From positions 2,951,001 to 3,015,000 of the forward strand of contig NZ_AP017367.1 of the NCBI RefSeq assembly GCF_001548395.1: 64,000 nucleotides of DNA, given 5' to 3'. Every line of letters begins with the position of its first letter. The stretch's first letter is position 1. The notes under the pieces were generated by a model. That model saw only the letters and a list, made by a program, of their open reading frames with translations, was not told where the DNA came from and did not search any database. Origin of the DNA: Leptolyngbya sp. O-77. Lineage in GTDB: Bacteria > Cyanobacteriota > Cyanobacteriia > Elainellales > Elainellaceae. Below are positions 18,755 to 27,749 of this stretch, one piece after another. The translations under genes and the position numbers were made by a program.

Positions 18755-19546
18755 ATGGGCGTGACCACCCAACAGCTCAGCCGATTCAAACGCGACGGTC
18801 GCCCGATTGTGGTGCTGACGGCGTGGGATTTTCTGATGGCGCAAGTGCTGGATCGAGCAGGCGTGGACGTGATTTTGGTGGGCGATTCGCTGGCGATGGT
18901 GGCACTGGGTCACGAAACCACGCTGCCGCTGACGCTGGAAGACATGTTGCATCACACCAAGGCCGTCCGGCGCGGCGTGCAAAATGCGCTGGTGGTCTGC
19001 GATTTGCCGTTTATGACCTATCAGGAGAGCGTGGCGCAGGCGATGCACTCGGCCGGGCGCGTGCTAAAGGAAACCGGAGCGCAGGCTGTGAAGCTAGAAG
19101 GTGGCCATCCCGCCATGCTAGAGACGGTAGAACGGCTGACGCAGGCAGGCATTCCCGTGATGGCCCATGTGGGGCTAACGCCGCAGTCAGTGCATCAGTT
19201 GGGCGGCTTTCGCAAGCAGGGCACGACGACCGAGGCGGCTGAGCGGATTTTGCAAGAGGCGATCGCCCTAGAATCGGCCGGCGCGTTTTCCATCGTGCTG
19301 GAACATATCCCGGCTGACTTGGGGCTGCAAATTTCCCAAAAGCTAACCATCCCCACCATCGGCATCGGCGCAGGCCCCCACTGCGACGGTCAGGTACTTG
19401 TCACGTCCGACCTGCTGGGCCTGTCAGAATGGCAGCCCCCCTTCGCCAAACCCTACACCAACCTGCGGGACATTATTACCCAGGCGGTGCAGACCTACGC
19501 GACGGAGGTGCGAGAGCAGCGGTTTGGCGATTCCCCCAGCGTATAA
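18755..19546 (+). CDS. panB: 3-methyl-2-oxobutanoate hydroxymethyltransferase PanB
   Basis: 263 residues. PanB adds a hydroxymethyl group from 5,10-methylene-tetrahydrofolate to alpha-ketoisovalerate to give ketopantoate, the first step to pantothenate and CoA. Conserved features are 'VVLTAWDF', 'VILVGDSLAMVALGHETT' (metal-binding Asp), 'KLEGG', 'PVMAHVGLTPQSVHQLGGF', 'FSIVLEHIP' and 'IGIGAGPHCDGQVLV'. The length is standard. The ATG is preceded by CGGAGTT. Confidence 0.95.
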   Translation: MGVTTQQLSRFKRDGRPIVVLTAWDFLMAQVLDRAGVDVILVGDSLAMVALGHETTLPLTLEDMLHHTKAVRRGVQNALVVCDLPFMTYQESVAQAMHSAGRVLKETGAQAVKLEGGHPAMLETVERLTQAGIPVMAHVGLTPQSVHQLGGFRKQGTTTEAAERILQEAIALESAGAFSIVLEHIPADLGLQISQKLTIPTIGIGAGPHCDGQVLVTSDLLGLSEWQPPFAKPYTNLRDIITQAVQTYATEVREQRFGDSPSV

Positions 19547-19661
19547 AAATCGCTAGAGCATAAAGATTTTTCTAGTTTCATTACAGCCGGGGTTGCGATT
19601 TGCCGAATCTGTGCCGATGGATCGCAGAATGAGGGGAAAGAGCAACACAAACAAGGGACTC

Positions 19662-20117
19662 ATGATCATTGCAGCCACAGCGCCCGATTTGACGGCAGAA
19701 GATTATCTAGTGGTGGGTCTAGCGACCTGTTTTCTGAAGGCGGATGGGGAGGTGCATCCGGTAACGGTTGCAGAACCGATTCCCTCGGCCGCGCTGGAGG
19801 CGATCGCCCGTGGCATCCCCACTTCCTACACACAGGCCGTGGCGACGACGCTGGGGGCGGTGCTGTCGGGCGAGGAACCGCAACTCCCTGCGGGCTTTCC
19901 GGCAGACACGCAGTTTTGCGATGAGTTCGCCGCGAGGGCGATCGCCGCAGCCCGCACCTACAAAGCGCGTCCTGTAGCCCAATCCCTAATTCCCCTGGGC
20001 ACGGTTCACACCGATTTCAACCATTCCACCGAGCGCAAGCGCGTGCTGAACTCCGATCGCCTGGTCAAGCCCGAAGATAATGTAAAGCAGCACGCCTATA
20101 CACATCAGGTGCTTTAG
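19662..20117 (+). CDS. conserved-type protein of unknown function
   Basis: The ATG at 19662 has AAGGGA five bases upstream and yields 151 residues; the longer frame from 19593 adds 23 unlikely residues. The protein opens 'MIIAATAPDLTAEDYLVVGLATCFLKADGEVHPV', looks soluble and alpha/beta, and ends in a polar segment 'STERKRVLNSDRLVKPEDNV'. I do not recognise a characterised family. Confidence 0.65.
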   Translation: MIIAATAPDLTAEDYLVVGLATCFLKADGEVHPVTVAEPIPSAALEAIARGIPTSYTQAVATTLGAVLSGEEPQLPAGFPADTQFCDEFAARAIAAARTYKARPVAQSLIPLGTVHTDFNHSTERKRVLNSDRLVKPEDNVKQHAYTHQVL

Positions 20118-20221
20118 GAATTGCGGCTCTGGCAGTTCCAAAGAAATCGGTGGCTCCCATTAATTTTCCCAAGCGGATTTGCCAGGGAAGTTGCGGGAAG
20201 CCCACCGAAGCTTGACGAGCA

Positions 20222-20261
20222 ATCCAAAATCGCAAATCCAAAATCGCAAATCCAAAATCGA
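20222..20261. repeat. 14-bp tandem repeat, about 2.8 copies
   Basis: The unit ATCCAAAATCGCAA occurs twice exactly and once as ATCCAAAATCGAGA. It fills the gap between two convergent genes. The same word family (TTTGCGATTTTGGAT) appears near 3020 after the TPR gene, so this one may be a dispersed intergenic repeat. Confidence 0.8.
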
Positions 20262-20270
20262 GAATCAACC

Positions 20271-22541
20271 CTACGCCTCGATGACCACGCGCAGGTTGCC
20301 GCGCTTTTTCACCACGCGGCAAGCGGTGGCGCTGCCCACCCGCTCAAATTCCAGATCTAGCAGCGTTTGACCAATCCGCAGGTTGTGCAGCGACAGGCGA
20401 TGCATCGTGTCGGGCAGGGCCGGATCGAGAATTCGCAGGCAGTTGTTGGGTGCATCGGGCACCAGGTTTGCCATCGTTAGCAAGAGCTGGAAGATGGCTC
20501 CAGTGGCCCAGGCCTGGGGCGAACAGGCGACGGGATATTGCACGGGGTTGTTGTCTGCGGTGCGCTCATAGCCACAAAAGAGTTCGGGTGGTCGCTGGTA
20601 GGGCTGGCGCAGGGTCATGTCGAAAATGCCCTGGGTGACTTCGAGTGCCTGGTCAATCCGGCCGAGCGATCGCAGCCCCAGCACCGTCATGCTGTTGTCG
20701 TGGGGCCAGACAGAGCCGATGTGATAGCCCATTGGGTTGTAGGCAGGCGACAGGCTGCTGAGGGTGCGGATGCCCCAGCCGTTAAACATGTCGGGTGCTT
20801 GCAGCCGCTCGGCCACGCTCAGGGCTTTGTCCTGGTCGAGAATGCCCAAATTCAAACAGTGGCCAGGGTTAGACGTAATGCTATCGACCGGGTTGCCCTT
20901 GCCATCCAGGGCCAGGGCGCAAAAGTCCAGATCATCCATCCAAAAGTCGCGGTTAAACCGTCGCTTCAGGTCTTGTGCTTCTTCAATCCAGCGATCGGCC
21001 AGGTCGATGCGCTTTTTCAGGCGGGCAATTTCTGCCAGCCGCACCTTTGCGGCATAGACGTAGGCCTGCACTTCGCAGAGGGCGATCGCCCCTTCTGCCA
21101 GTTCGCCCCGGCGGTTCACAATGCAGTTGCCAGAGTCTTTCCAGCCCTGGTTTTGCAGCCCGCGAGAGGAGCGCCGCGCATAGGCCAGATAGCCCGTCTC
21201 CTTAAGGTTTTCGTCAATCCACTCCATGGCCGCCAGCGCGTTGGGCCAGAGTCGCTCTAGGGTTTCCTGGTCATGAGTCCAGGCGTAGTATTCGGCGTAG
21301 AGCATGAGCCACAGCGGCGTTGCGTCCACTGTGCCGTAGTAGGGCGTGTGGGGAATTTCCTGGCAGCGGGCCATTTCGCCCAGGCGCAGCTCGTGCAGAA
21401 TCTTGCCGGGCTGTTCGTCGCGCCAGTCGTCATGCTGCTTGCCCTGATAGTGGGCCAGGATGCTGAGGGTGTCGCGGGCAATGATGGGGTCGAGGATCAG
21501 CGTTTGCGAGGCGGCGATGAGGGAGTCGCGCCCAAACAGCGTTGAAAACCAGGGCACCCCCGCTGACAGAACCTTGCCCTTGCCAAAGGTTTGCCGCAAG
21601 AGGTACACGTCTTGCTGCGCCCGCTCGATGATTTGATTCATGGCTTTGTTGTCGCAGCGGATGCGCGTCACTTGTTCGCCCCACTGGGTCTGCTCCAGCA
21701 GTTCCGCTGCCTTGGCTTGCATCAGCGTCATGGGCGTGTTAACGGCGGAGGGCGATCGCCCATTCAGCAGCGGTTGCAGCCGATAGCCCAGGGTCAGCGT
21801 TTCATGCGGCTCTAGCGACACCTGCCACAGGGCGGTGTAGCCCTTGAGGAAGTTAGGCGGCTGGTGCAAAAACTGGATGCGCGACTCCATCAGCCCGCCA
21901 TCTAGGCCCTGATAGGCCAGCGTAATTTCTAGAGGCATCGAGGCGGGCAGCGGATCGGCTGCATCGTCTGTCGTGGCTTCCATTACGTCCAGCCGGTGAT
22001 CCTGCGCTACCGCAGGCACCAGCCGCAGCCGCCGTCCTGGGCGATCGCGCTGAAAGCCCCGAATTTCAAACAAATCCAGGAAATCGGCATCAAAGCTGAG
22101 GCTGAGTTCAAACTGCACGGGTTCGGTGCTGAAGTTGGTCAGGCTGATTTCTTCAAACAACCCGCCGTTTAGCACCAGTTCTCGCTGGATGCCAATGGTT
22201 TCCGGCGGAATGGTGCCTAGCTGGGGGTTGGCGCACAGCACTGACAGGACGAATCCCTTGTCGGCATTGCTGCTAAGGAGGACGGGCGATCGCCCCTCAA
22301 TCTGCAATTCCAGACGATTTAAGAAGCGCGTATCCTGACAAAACAGTCCCAAACTGCCGATGGAGTCTCCCTCCAGGCAAGCGGAAATATTGCCTAGCGT
22401 GTCGGTAATCAAAAACAGGTCGTCGTCTTTGAGCGTCAGCGTCGGCTGCGGGCGTTCGCTAATGACGCAAGGCCACTCCGGCTGCGGCAGTTGATCCGCA
22501 GGCAAAAATTTCCGTCCATCCAGTTCCACAAAGTCAGGCAT
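20271..22541 (-). CDS. amylo-alpha-1,6-glucosidase / glycogen-debranching-type enzyme
   Basis: 756 residues, with an N-terminal beta-sandwich domain of the debranching-enzyme type (about 30-290: 'LFLITDTLGNI', 'LGLFCQDTRFLNRLEL', 'SFDADFLDLFEIRGF') and a C-terminal (alpha/alpha)6 barrel ('GVPWFSTLFGRDSLIAASQTL', 'YYGTVDATPLWLMLYAEYYAW', 'GWKDSG', 'EGAIALCEVQAYVYAA', 'YHIGSVWPHDNSM'). Members are annotated as amylo-alpha-1,6-glucosidase; the true substrate in cyanobacteria is less certain and could be another alpha-glucan or glucoside. The aspartates in 'GRDS' and 'WKDSG' are present. Confidence 0.85.
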   Translation of the reverse strand: MPDFVELDGRKFLPADQLPQPEWPCVISERPQPTLTLKDDDLFLITDTLGNISACLEGDSIGSLGLFCQDTRFLNRLELQIEGRSPVLLSSNADKGFVLSVLCANPQLGTIPPETIGIQRELVLNGGLFEEISLTNFSTEPVQFELSLSFDADFLDLFEIRGFQRDRPGRRLRLVPAVAQDHRLDVMEATTDDAADPLPASMPLEITLAYQGLDGGLMESRIQFLHQPPNFLKGYTALWQVSLEPHETLTLGYRLQPLLNGRSPSAVNTPMTLMQAKAAELLEQTQWGEQVTRIRCDNKAMNQIIERAQQDVYLLRQTFGKGKVLSAGVPWFSTLFGRDSLIAASQTLILDPIIARDTLSILAHYQGKQHDDWRDEQPGKILHELRLGEMARCQEIPHTPYYGTVDATPLWLMLYAEYYAWTHDQETLERLWPNALAAMEWIDENLKETGYLAYARRSSRGLQNQGWKDSGNCIVNRRGELAEGAIALCEVQAYVYAAKVRLAEIARLKKRIDLADRWIEEAQDLKRRFNRDFWMDDLDFCALALDGKGNPVDSITSNPGHCLNLGILDQDKALSVAERLQAPDMFNGWGIRTLSSLSPAYNPMGYHIGSVWPHDNSMTVLGLRSLGRIDQALEVTQGIFDMTLRQPYQRPPELFCGYERTADNNPVQYPVACSPQAWATGAIFQLLLTMANLVPDAPNNCLRILDPALPDTMHRLSLHNLRIGQTLLDLEFERVGSATACRVVKKRGNLRVVIEA

Positions 22542-22719
22542 CGCGCTGGGTTGAACTCAACTGTGAAAGAACATTTGCGAAAAAACGCTCCCGGTTAAGT
22601 TCGATTTTAGTCGCAGCGCCAGCCAGAAGTCGTCTGCCGACTCGAAGATTTGCGAGAATAAGGGCAATCGTGCCTACCCCTCTCGGCGATCGCCCTTGTT
22701 CCAACTTCTGGGATAGGGT

Positions 22720-23781
22720 TTAGGCGAGCACGGGCACTGGATTGGCTTCCCAGCGGTTGACCGCATTGCCAATAATCGATAGCTCCTGCATCAGTCGGTC
22801 AAAGCGCTCCGGCGTGAGCGATTGCGGGCCATCAGACAGCGCCTTCGATGGGTTGGGGTGAACCTCAATCATCAGGGAGTCCGTTCCGGCGGCGATCGCA
22901 GCCATTGCCATCGAGGGCACATATTCCGACTTGCCCGTGCCGTGGCTGGGGTCGATCATGATGGGCAGGTGAGTGAGCGATCGCAGCACCGGAATCACCG
23001 CCAGATCCAGCGTGTTGCGGGCATACTGATTGTCGAACGTGCGGATGCCGCGCTCGCAGAGAATGACGTTGGGATTGCCCGCCGCCAGGATATACTCCGC
23101 CGCCATCAGCCATTCGTCAATCGTGGCAGACATGCCCCGCTTTAGCAGCACAGGCTTATCCTGAGCGCCTACCTTCTTGAGCAGCGAGAAGTTCTGCATG
23201 TTGCGTGCGCCCACCTGCACGATGTCGGTCACTTCGCAGATTTTTTCCAGGTCTGCTGCGTCCATGACTTCGGTAATAATGCCCAGTCCGGTCGCATCTT
23301 TCGCCGCTTGCAGCAGTTCTAGCGCACTCTCGCCATGTCCCTGAAAAGCGTAGGGTGAGGTGCGCGGCTTGAATGCACCGCCCCGCAAAAACTTCGCGCC
23401 TGCGGCTTTTACGCGGCGAGCCGTTTCCACGATCATGGTTTCGTTTTCAACAGAGCAAGGCCCCGCCACCACCACAATCGGCGCAAAGACGCTGAAGGTC
23501 ACTGGGCCATTGGGCGTGGGCACGACGACTTCGCTGGGTTCGCCGTGGCGATATTCCTTGCTGACGCGCTTATAGGGCTTTTCGACCCGCAGCACTTGCT
23601 CAATCCAGGGACTCAGGTCTTGGAGTTGGAGCGCGTCCATCTCGGCAGTGTCACCCACCAGACCGACCACGGTTTTGTGTTTGCCGACGATTTTTTCCGG
23701 CGTCAGGCCCATCTCGCGAAATTCGGCACTCAGGCGGTCGATTTCTTCGGCGGGCGCTTCGGGCTTCATCACCACAATCAT
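22720..23781 (-). CDS. aroF: 3-deoxy-7-phosphoheptulonate (DAHP) synthase
   Basis: 353 residues. It condenses phosphoenolpyruvate with erythrose 4-phosphate, the first step of the shikimate pathway. An N-terminal ferredoxin-like regulatory domain (about 1-70, 'MIVVMKPEAPAEEIDRL') precedes the TIM barrel, as in the short-type AroF enzymes. Core motifs are 'VAGPCSVEN', 'LRGGAFKPRTSPYAFQG', 'VQVGARNMQNF', 'PVLLKRGMSATIDEWLMAAEYI', 'ILCERGIRTFD' and 'PIMIDPSHGTGKS'. The N-terminal domain suggests feedback control by an aromatic amino acid. Confidence 0.95.
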   Translation of the reverse strand: MIVVMKPEAPAEEIDRLSAEFREMGLTPEKIVGKHKTVVGLVGDTAEMDALQLQDLSPWIEQVLRVEKPYKRVSKEYRHGEPSEVVVPTPNGPVTFSVFAPIVVVAGPCSVENETMIVETARRVKAAGAKFLRGGAFKPRTSPYAFQGHGESALELLQAAKDATGLGIITEVMDAADLEKICEVTDIVQVGARNMQNFSLLKKVGAQDKPVLLKRGMSATIDEWLMAAEYILAAGNPNVILCERGIRTFDNQYARNTLDLAVIPVLRSLTHLPIMIDPSHGTGKSEYVPSMAMAAIAAGTDSLMIEVHPNPSKALSDGPQSLTPERFDRLMQELSIIGNAVNRWEANPVPVLA

Positions 23782-24056
23782 GGGAAAATCCTGCTTACTT
23801 TGAATAATTCAAGAGAGGTTAAAAGTCCTTCAGCTCTGGGGTTTAGGCAGAGCGTTTGGGTTGCGTTTAGATCCAGGGCAGGGGAACGTCCGTGGAGCAG
23901 ACATCGCCCAAAAACATGACTAGTTTAGAGTATTGAATGCTACGGAAACGGCAGACTGGCAGGTTAACTTCAGTTAAGAGTTCTAAACGCCACACGCCAA
24001 AATCCAAAGGTTTAATGCTGGGCTAACGCTAGCGCTTATTTTAGGCAGCCCAAAAG

Positions 24057-24085
24057 ACAAAAACCACCCTCCGGTCGGGTGGTTT
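24057..24085 (-). terminator. rho-independent terminator after the PAM68 gene
   Basis: AAACCACCC and GGGTGGTTT form a perfect 9-bp stem around a 7-base loop. On the minus strand the right arm runs into TTTTTGTCTTTT. It lies 15 bases past the PAM68 stop. It shares a 318-base gap (23782-24099) with the aroF upstream region, where I see nothing else definite. Confidence 0.85.
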
Positions 24086-24099
24086 CTGCGATGAGGCGT

Positions 24100-24690
24100 T
24101 TAGGACTGAGGGCGCTGCGATCGCCACGCGGCAATGGTGCGTCCCAGGTTAGTGCGAAACTCCGACGTGCCCAACAAGCTGCCCGGTTCATCTTCCCAAG
24201 AGGCCGAAAACAGCCCATAGCTCAGCCCCAGCACGCCCAGCCCAAAAAAGCCCAAACTAACCAGCAGCACAGCGGACGTGGGTAAATCCATGAGGTGCTG
24301 GCTGACGATGTAGTAGCTGACGACAAAGGTGGCGATCGCCAAAAACGACGGCACGCCGCAGAAAATTGCCATCCGCCTAGCCATGCGCTTGCTCACTGCA
24401 TCAGGAATCGCCATCGATGCGCGGGTGGCCGCAGATTTCTTGAGAGCAGCATCAGAAGCGCTCCCCGAGGGTTTTGCCTTCGGAGGTGCTGGCTTGGAGG
24501 GGGCTTTTACGGCTGGTTTTGAGGCAGATTTGGGCGCTTTTTTGGGGTTCGCGCCAGTCTCTGACTGTTTACCCGCAGCGCCAGACTCTTCAGACTTCTT
24601 CAAGCGCTTTTTCGGCTCAAAAGGTAAAGCCTTACGAGCCGAAGCGTCTGAACTAGAGGAGTTGGGGTCTGGTGGAGTAGAAGATGCCAT
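24100..24690 (-). CDS. PAM68-family (DUF3464) photosystem II assembly protein
   Basis: 196 residues. PAM68 proteins assist early photosystem II assembly in the thylakoid membrane (established in plants and cyanobacteria). The N-terminal half is a Lys/Ser/Pro/Ala-rich disordered tail. The C-terminal half has the family signature 'IPDAVSKRMARRMAIFCGVPSFLAI' with one transmembrane helix, then 'SAVLLVSLGFFGLGVLGLSYGLFSASWE' with the second, and 'GSLLGTSEF'. It lies downstream of rpsO on the same strand, an arrangement I recall from other cyanobacteria. Confidence 0.9.
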   Translation of the reverse strand: MASSTPPDPNSSSSDASARKALPFEPKKRLKKSEESGAAGKQSETGANPKKAPKSASKPAVKAPSKPAPPKAKPSGSASDAALKKSAATRASMAIPDAVSKRMARRMAIFCGVPSFLAIATFVVSYYIVSQHLMDLPTSAVLLVSLGFFGLGVLGLSYGLFSASWEDEPGSLLGTSEFRTNLGRTIAAWRSQRPQS

Positions 24691-24763
24691 GTAAAAACCT
24701 GTTCTGACCGCAAGGGTTCAGCTAGCTACACCATCTAGCCAAGCAAATCGAGTTCGTTGAACC

Positions 24764-25033
24764 CTAACCACGAATGCCCAGCTTGCCGATTAGAGCGCGG
24801 TAGCGATCTGGATCGTGTTTTTGGATGTAGGCCAGCAGGCGCTTGCGCTGACCGATCATCTTCAGCAAGCCCCGACGAGAAGCGTGGTCTTTTTTGTTTT
24901 CTTTGAGATGGGTGCTGAGGCGGTTAATGCGCTCAGTCAGCATGGCCACCTGAACATCTGCCGATCCAGTGTCCGTTTCGTGAATTTGATAATCAGAAAT
25001 AATCTGCTGCTTGCGCTCTTGCAGGAGTGCCAT
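24764..25033 (-). CDS. rpsO: 30S ribosomal protein S15
   Basis: 89 residues, the standard length. S15 binds 16S rRNA in the central domain of the small subunit. Recognised by 'YQIHETDTGSADVQVAMLTERINRLSTHLKENKKDHASRRGLL' and 'RKRLLAYI', with the C-terminal 'YRALIGKLGIRG'. It is preceded on the same strand by ruvA (about 55 bases) and followed by the PAM68 gene. Confidence 0.97.
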   Translation of the reverse strand: MALLQERKQQIISDYQIHETDTGSADVQVAMLTERINRLSTHLKENKKDHASRRGLLKMIGQRKRLLAYIQKHDPDRYRALIGKLGIRG

Positions 25034-25055
25034 TGGGGTCGTCCGGTGAGTATCA

Positions 25056-25074
25056 ATACAATCAACGATTGTAT
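25056..25074 (-). promoter_or_regulatory. inverted repeat in the rpsO leader
   Basis: ATACAATC and GATTGTAT form a perfect 8-bp inverted repeat with a 3-base spacer, 22 bases upstream of the rpsO start and 15 bases after the ruvA stop. It could be a leader hairpin or operator for S15 control, or a weak ruvA terminator. S15 autoregulation by leader structures is known in other bacteria; its presence here is inference. Confidence 0.35.
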
Positions 25075-25088
25075 CACAGGGTTCAGGA

Positions 25089-25715
25089 TCATTGGCTCAG
25101 CCAGGCGATCGCCTCTCGAATCCACTGCTCTGCATCGGCATTTTTCGCCAGCGCCGTTTTTTGCCCCACGGCCCGCAGCGCTTGCATGATTTCGCCACTG
25201 GAATAGCCCAGCGCCAGCAGCGTTAGTTCTACATCTTCTTGGACACTGCCCACGGGCGCAGCATCTGGTGTCGTGGAAAGTCCCGACTGGGTGCGCCAGT
25301 CTGCCAGCTTAGTCTTTAACTCCAGCGCCAGCCGCTCTGCCGTTTTTGCGCCCACGCCTGGTGTCCGCGATAGTAGCCGCGTGTTGCCCGACACGATCGC
25401 CTGCACCAGATCTTGCAGCCCCATGCCATCCAGCAGCGCCATCCCCAACTGCGGCCCCACGCCGCTGACGCTAATCAACTGACGAAACAGATCTCGCTCT
25501 GCCAGCGACCCAAAGCCATACAGCACAATCTGATCTTCCTTCACCTGCTGATGGGTAAACACCTGCACCAGCTCACCCGCCCCCGGCAGCGTTTGCAGCA
25601 TTCGCGGTGTGATTTGCAGGTCATAGCCAACCTGGTTCACTTCCAGTGTCAGGATGACGCGATTGCTCGACAGCTTTTGTACAGCGGCGATCGCGCCCTT
25701 GAGGTAGCTAATCAT
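25089..25715 (-). CDS. ruvA: Holliday junction DNA helicase subunit RuvA
   Basis: 208 residues from the ATG at 25715 ('MISYLKGAIAAVQ'), the typical length. An upstream extension of the same frame (to 25955) only translates the 16-bp tandem array and is not a gene. RuvA tetramers bind four-way junctions and load RuvB. Domain I is an OB-fold, domain II carries helix-hairpin-helix motifs ('LISVSGVGPQLGMALLDGMG', 'LSRTPGVGAKTAERLALELKTKL'), and domain III is the RuvB-binding C-terminus ('VELTLLALGYSSGEIMQAL'). ruvC is 21 kb away. Confidence 0.95.
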   Translation of the reverse strand: MISYLKGAIAAVQKLSSNRVILTLEVNQVGYDLQITPRMLQTLPGAGELVQVFTHQQVKEDQIVLYGFGSLAERDLFRQLISVSGVGPQLGMALLDGMGLQDLVQAIVSGNTRLLSRTPGVGAKTAERLALELKTKLADWRTQSGLSTTPDAAPVGSVQEDVELTLLALGYSSGEIMQALRAVGQKTALAKNADAEQWIREAIAWLSQ

Positions 25716-25745
25716 GGGTGAAAGAGTCGGTTTAGGGTCAGCAGA

Positions 25746-25947
25746 ATGAGGAGATGATGCGATGAGGAGATGATGCGATGAGGAGATGATGCGATGAGGA
25801 GATGATGCGATGAGGAGATGATGCGATGAGGAGATGATGCGATGAGGAGATGATGCGATGAGGAGATGATGCGATGAGGAGATGATGCGATGAGGAGATG
25901 ATGCGATGAGGAGATGATGCGATGAGGAGATGATGCGATGAGGAGAT
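25746..25947. repeat. 16-bp perfect tandem array, 12.6 copies
   Basis: The unit ATGAGGAGATGATGCG is repeated 12 times without a mismatch, followed by a 10-base partial copy. It fills the divergent region between ruvA (start 25715) and the TldE-like gene (start 26048). Because 16 is not a multiple of three, the array is open in all frames of the minus strand and encodes a spurious 16-residue repeat. No spacers are present, so it is not a CRISPR array. A pyrimidine-rich CTCTCCCTC stretch follows it. Confidence 0.97.
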
Positions 25948-26047
25948 ATTGACAACTCTCATCATCCCATCATCACCCCCTCTCTCCCTCTCTCCCTCTC
26001 CACCCCTGCGATACACTTTAAGAAAAATCCCCAAAACACCCCCCACC

Positions 26048-27388
26048 ATGCCGATTCTCGTTAGCGATCTTGCCAACCAGGTTCAGGAGTCTGCTCGCCA
26101 CCTGGGAATTCAGAAGTACGACATCTACGGCGCGTCGGTGGATGAAACCAGCGTCCAGGTCGATCAGGGCGAACCCAAGCAAGTGAAGGCATCGCAGCGA
26201 TCGAGTGTAACGGTGCGCGTATGGAACCCGGAAGGCACGCTGGGCATCACCTCGACAACGGACGTAGATCCGACGGGACTGGAACTGGCGCTGAAGACAG
26301 CTTATGATGCCAGCTTTTTTGGCATGAAGGAGAATGTGCCCGACTTTAGCCCGGAGGCGACGGCTCCGCTAGCGGGACAGGAAGATGATCGCGTGTCGCC
26401 TGCGTCGGTGTCTGACCTGATCGCGGCGTTAGTCGAAGCTGAGAAAGAACTGCTGGCAGCGCATCCGGCGATCGCCTCTGTGCCTTATAACGGTCTGTCG
26501 CAGCGGGATATGGAACGGTTTTATCTGAACAGCGAAGGCGCAGTGCGGCGGCAGGGGCAATCTATTGCGTCGATCTACCTCTACAGCAAGACAGAGCAGG
26601 AGGGCAAAAAGCCCCGCAGCGCCGGGTCTTTTGAGGTGAGTCGGGGGCTAGCGCAGTTGGATATTCAGAAGTGTATTCAGGAAACGGCCGAGAAGACGAT
26701 CAGCCACCTGGATTACGAGAAGATTCCTACTGGCAAATATCAAGTTGTGCTGTCGCCCGATGCCTTCTTGAGCCTGATTGGAGCGTTTTCTAATCTGTTT
26801 AACGCGCAGAATATTCTCGATCGGCAAAGCTTGTCTACGCCAGAGTCACTGGGGAGTGCGATCGCCTCTCCACTGCTCTCGCTCTGCGACGACGCGCTGC
26901 ATCCCGAAAACATCGGCGGCGAACTATTTGATGGCGAGGGCACGCCCACCCGCCGCGTCTCGCTGATTGATCAGGGCATATTGACCAGCTTTTTACACAG
27001 CGCTGGCACGGCCAAGCGCCTGAACGCGCAGCCCACCGGCCACGCCAACATGGGCGCAAAGGTGACAGTTGGCAGCCATTTCTACCATGTCTTGCCGGGA
27101 ACCGCCGACCCCGCCTTTGACCTCAATACGGCTAATAATGTGGTGTTTATCGACGACCTGCACGCGCTTCATGCTGGGGTACAAGCCCTCCAGGGTTCCT
27201 TCTCGCTGCCTTTCGACGGTTGGCTGATCCGCGATGGGCAGCGCACCAGCATCGAATCCGCGACGGTCGCAGGCGATTTTCGCCAACTGCTCAAGTCCAT
27301 CATCCACATCGAACCAGAGCTGGAACGGGTCGGCGCTGGCCTCAGCCCCCGCGTGTGGATTGAGGAACTGTCGATTACCGGTGAATAG
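26048..27388 (+). CDS. TldD/PmbA-family protein, TldE-like
   Basis: The ATG at 26048 ('MPILVSDLANQVQE') gives 446 residues, the family length; the frame upstream only reads low-complexity DNA. TldD/TldE form a metalloprotease heterodimer that trims peptides. I see the family layout ('SVQVDQGEPKQVKASQRSSVTVRVW', 'GTLGITSTTD', 'LLSLCDDALHPENIGGELFDGEGTPTRR', 'LHSAGTAKRLN'), but no HExxxH zinc motif. That fits the TldE/PmbA subunit rather than the catalytic TldD. A tldD partner is not in the window. Confidence 0.85.
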   Translation: MPILVSDLANQVQESARHLGIQKYDIYGASVDETSVQVDQGEPKQVKASQRSSVTVRVWNPEGTLGITSTTDVDPTGLELALKTAYDASFFGMKENVPDFSPEATAPLAGQEDDRVSPASVSDLIAALVEAEKELLAAHPAIASVPYNGLSQRDMERFYLNSEGAVRRQGQSIASIYLYSKTEQEGKKPRSAGSFEVSRGLAQLDIQKCIQETAEKTISHLDYEKIPTGKYQVVLSPDAFLSLIGAFSNLFNAQNILDRQSLSTPESLGSAIASPLLSLCDDALHPENIGGELFDGEGTPTRRVSLIDQGILTSFLHSAGTAKRLNAQPTGHANMGAKVTVGSHFYHVLPGTADPAFDLNTANNVVFIDDLHALHAGVQALQGSFSLPFDGWLIRDGQRTSIESATVAGDFRQLLKSIIHIEPELERVGAGLSPRVWIEELSITGE

Positions 27389-27749
27389 GGTTTCGGGAGT
27401 TCTACTCGCTACCCCTATAACCCCCGATTCCGAATTTCTCCTCACATTTAACCCTTGATTTCAGGGAATCTCGCTCATTTGCACCAGACCTGGATAAGAT
27501 TGAGAGCAACTGCTAGGGGATGAGCAAACCGCGTGATGCGGAGCCATCGCGCCATATTCCAGTCTTTGCGCCCTGATTTGGGGAATGTGGCCCGGTCTAG
27601 GCGAGGCGTTTAGAAGCATGAGGTCTGCACCAGCGCTTGGATTGGGCGTTGGTGCTTGATTTCAGGCTGCATCTCGGGCTGTGTCTTAGGCTGTGCTTTG
27701 GGCGATGTTGCAGACCGTGTGAGTGAGGAGCGAAACGAGGAGCGACACC

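Noticed and set aside
18062..19048. 328-codon antisense frame across the lipoprotein and panB
   Set aside because: Spans two well-supported genes on the other strand and has an unlikely composition (His/Arg/Gln-rich).
25746..25947. CRISPR-like array
   Set aside because: Units are directly adjacent with no spacers, and no cas genes are present.
25716..25955. 80-residue N-terminal extension of ruvA with 16-residue repeats
   Set aside because: It is only the translation of the 16-bp tandem array; RuvA starts at MISYLKG as in the family.
27421..27450. Yfr1-like small RNA core (TCTCCTCACATTT)
   Set aside because: Only a partial match to the ACTCCTCACAC core, with no flanking stems or terminator.
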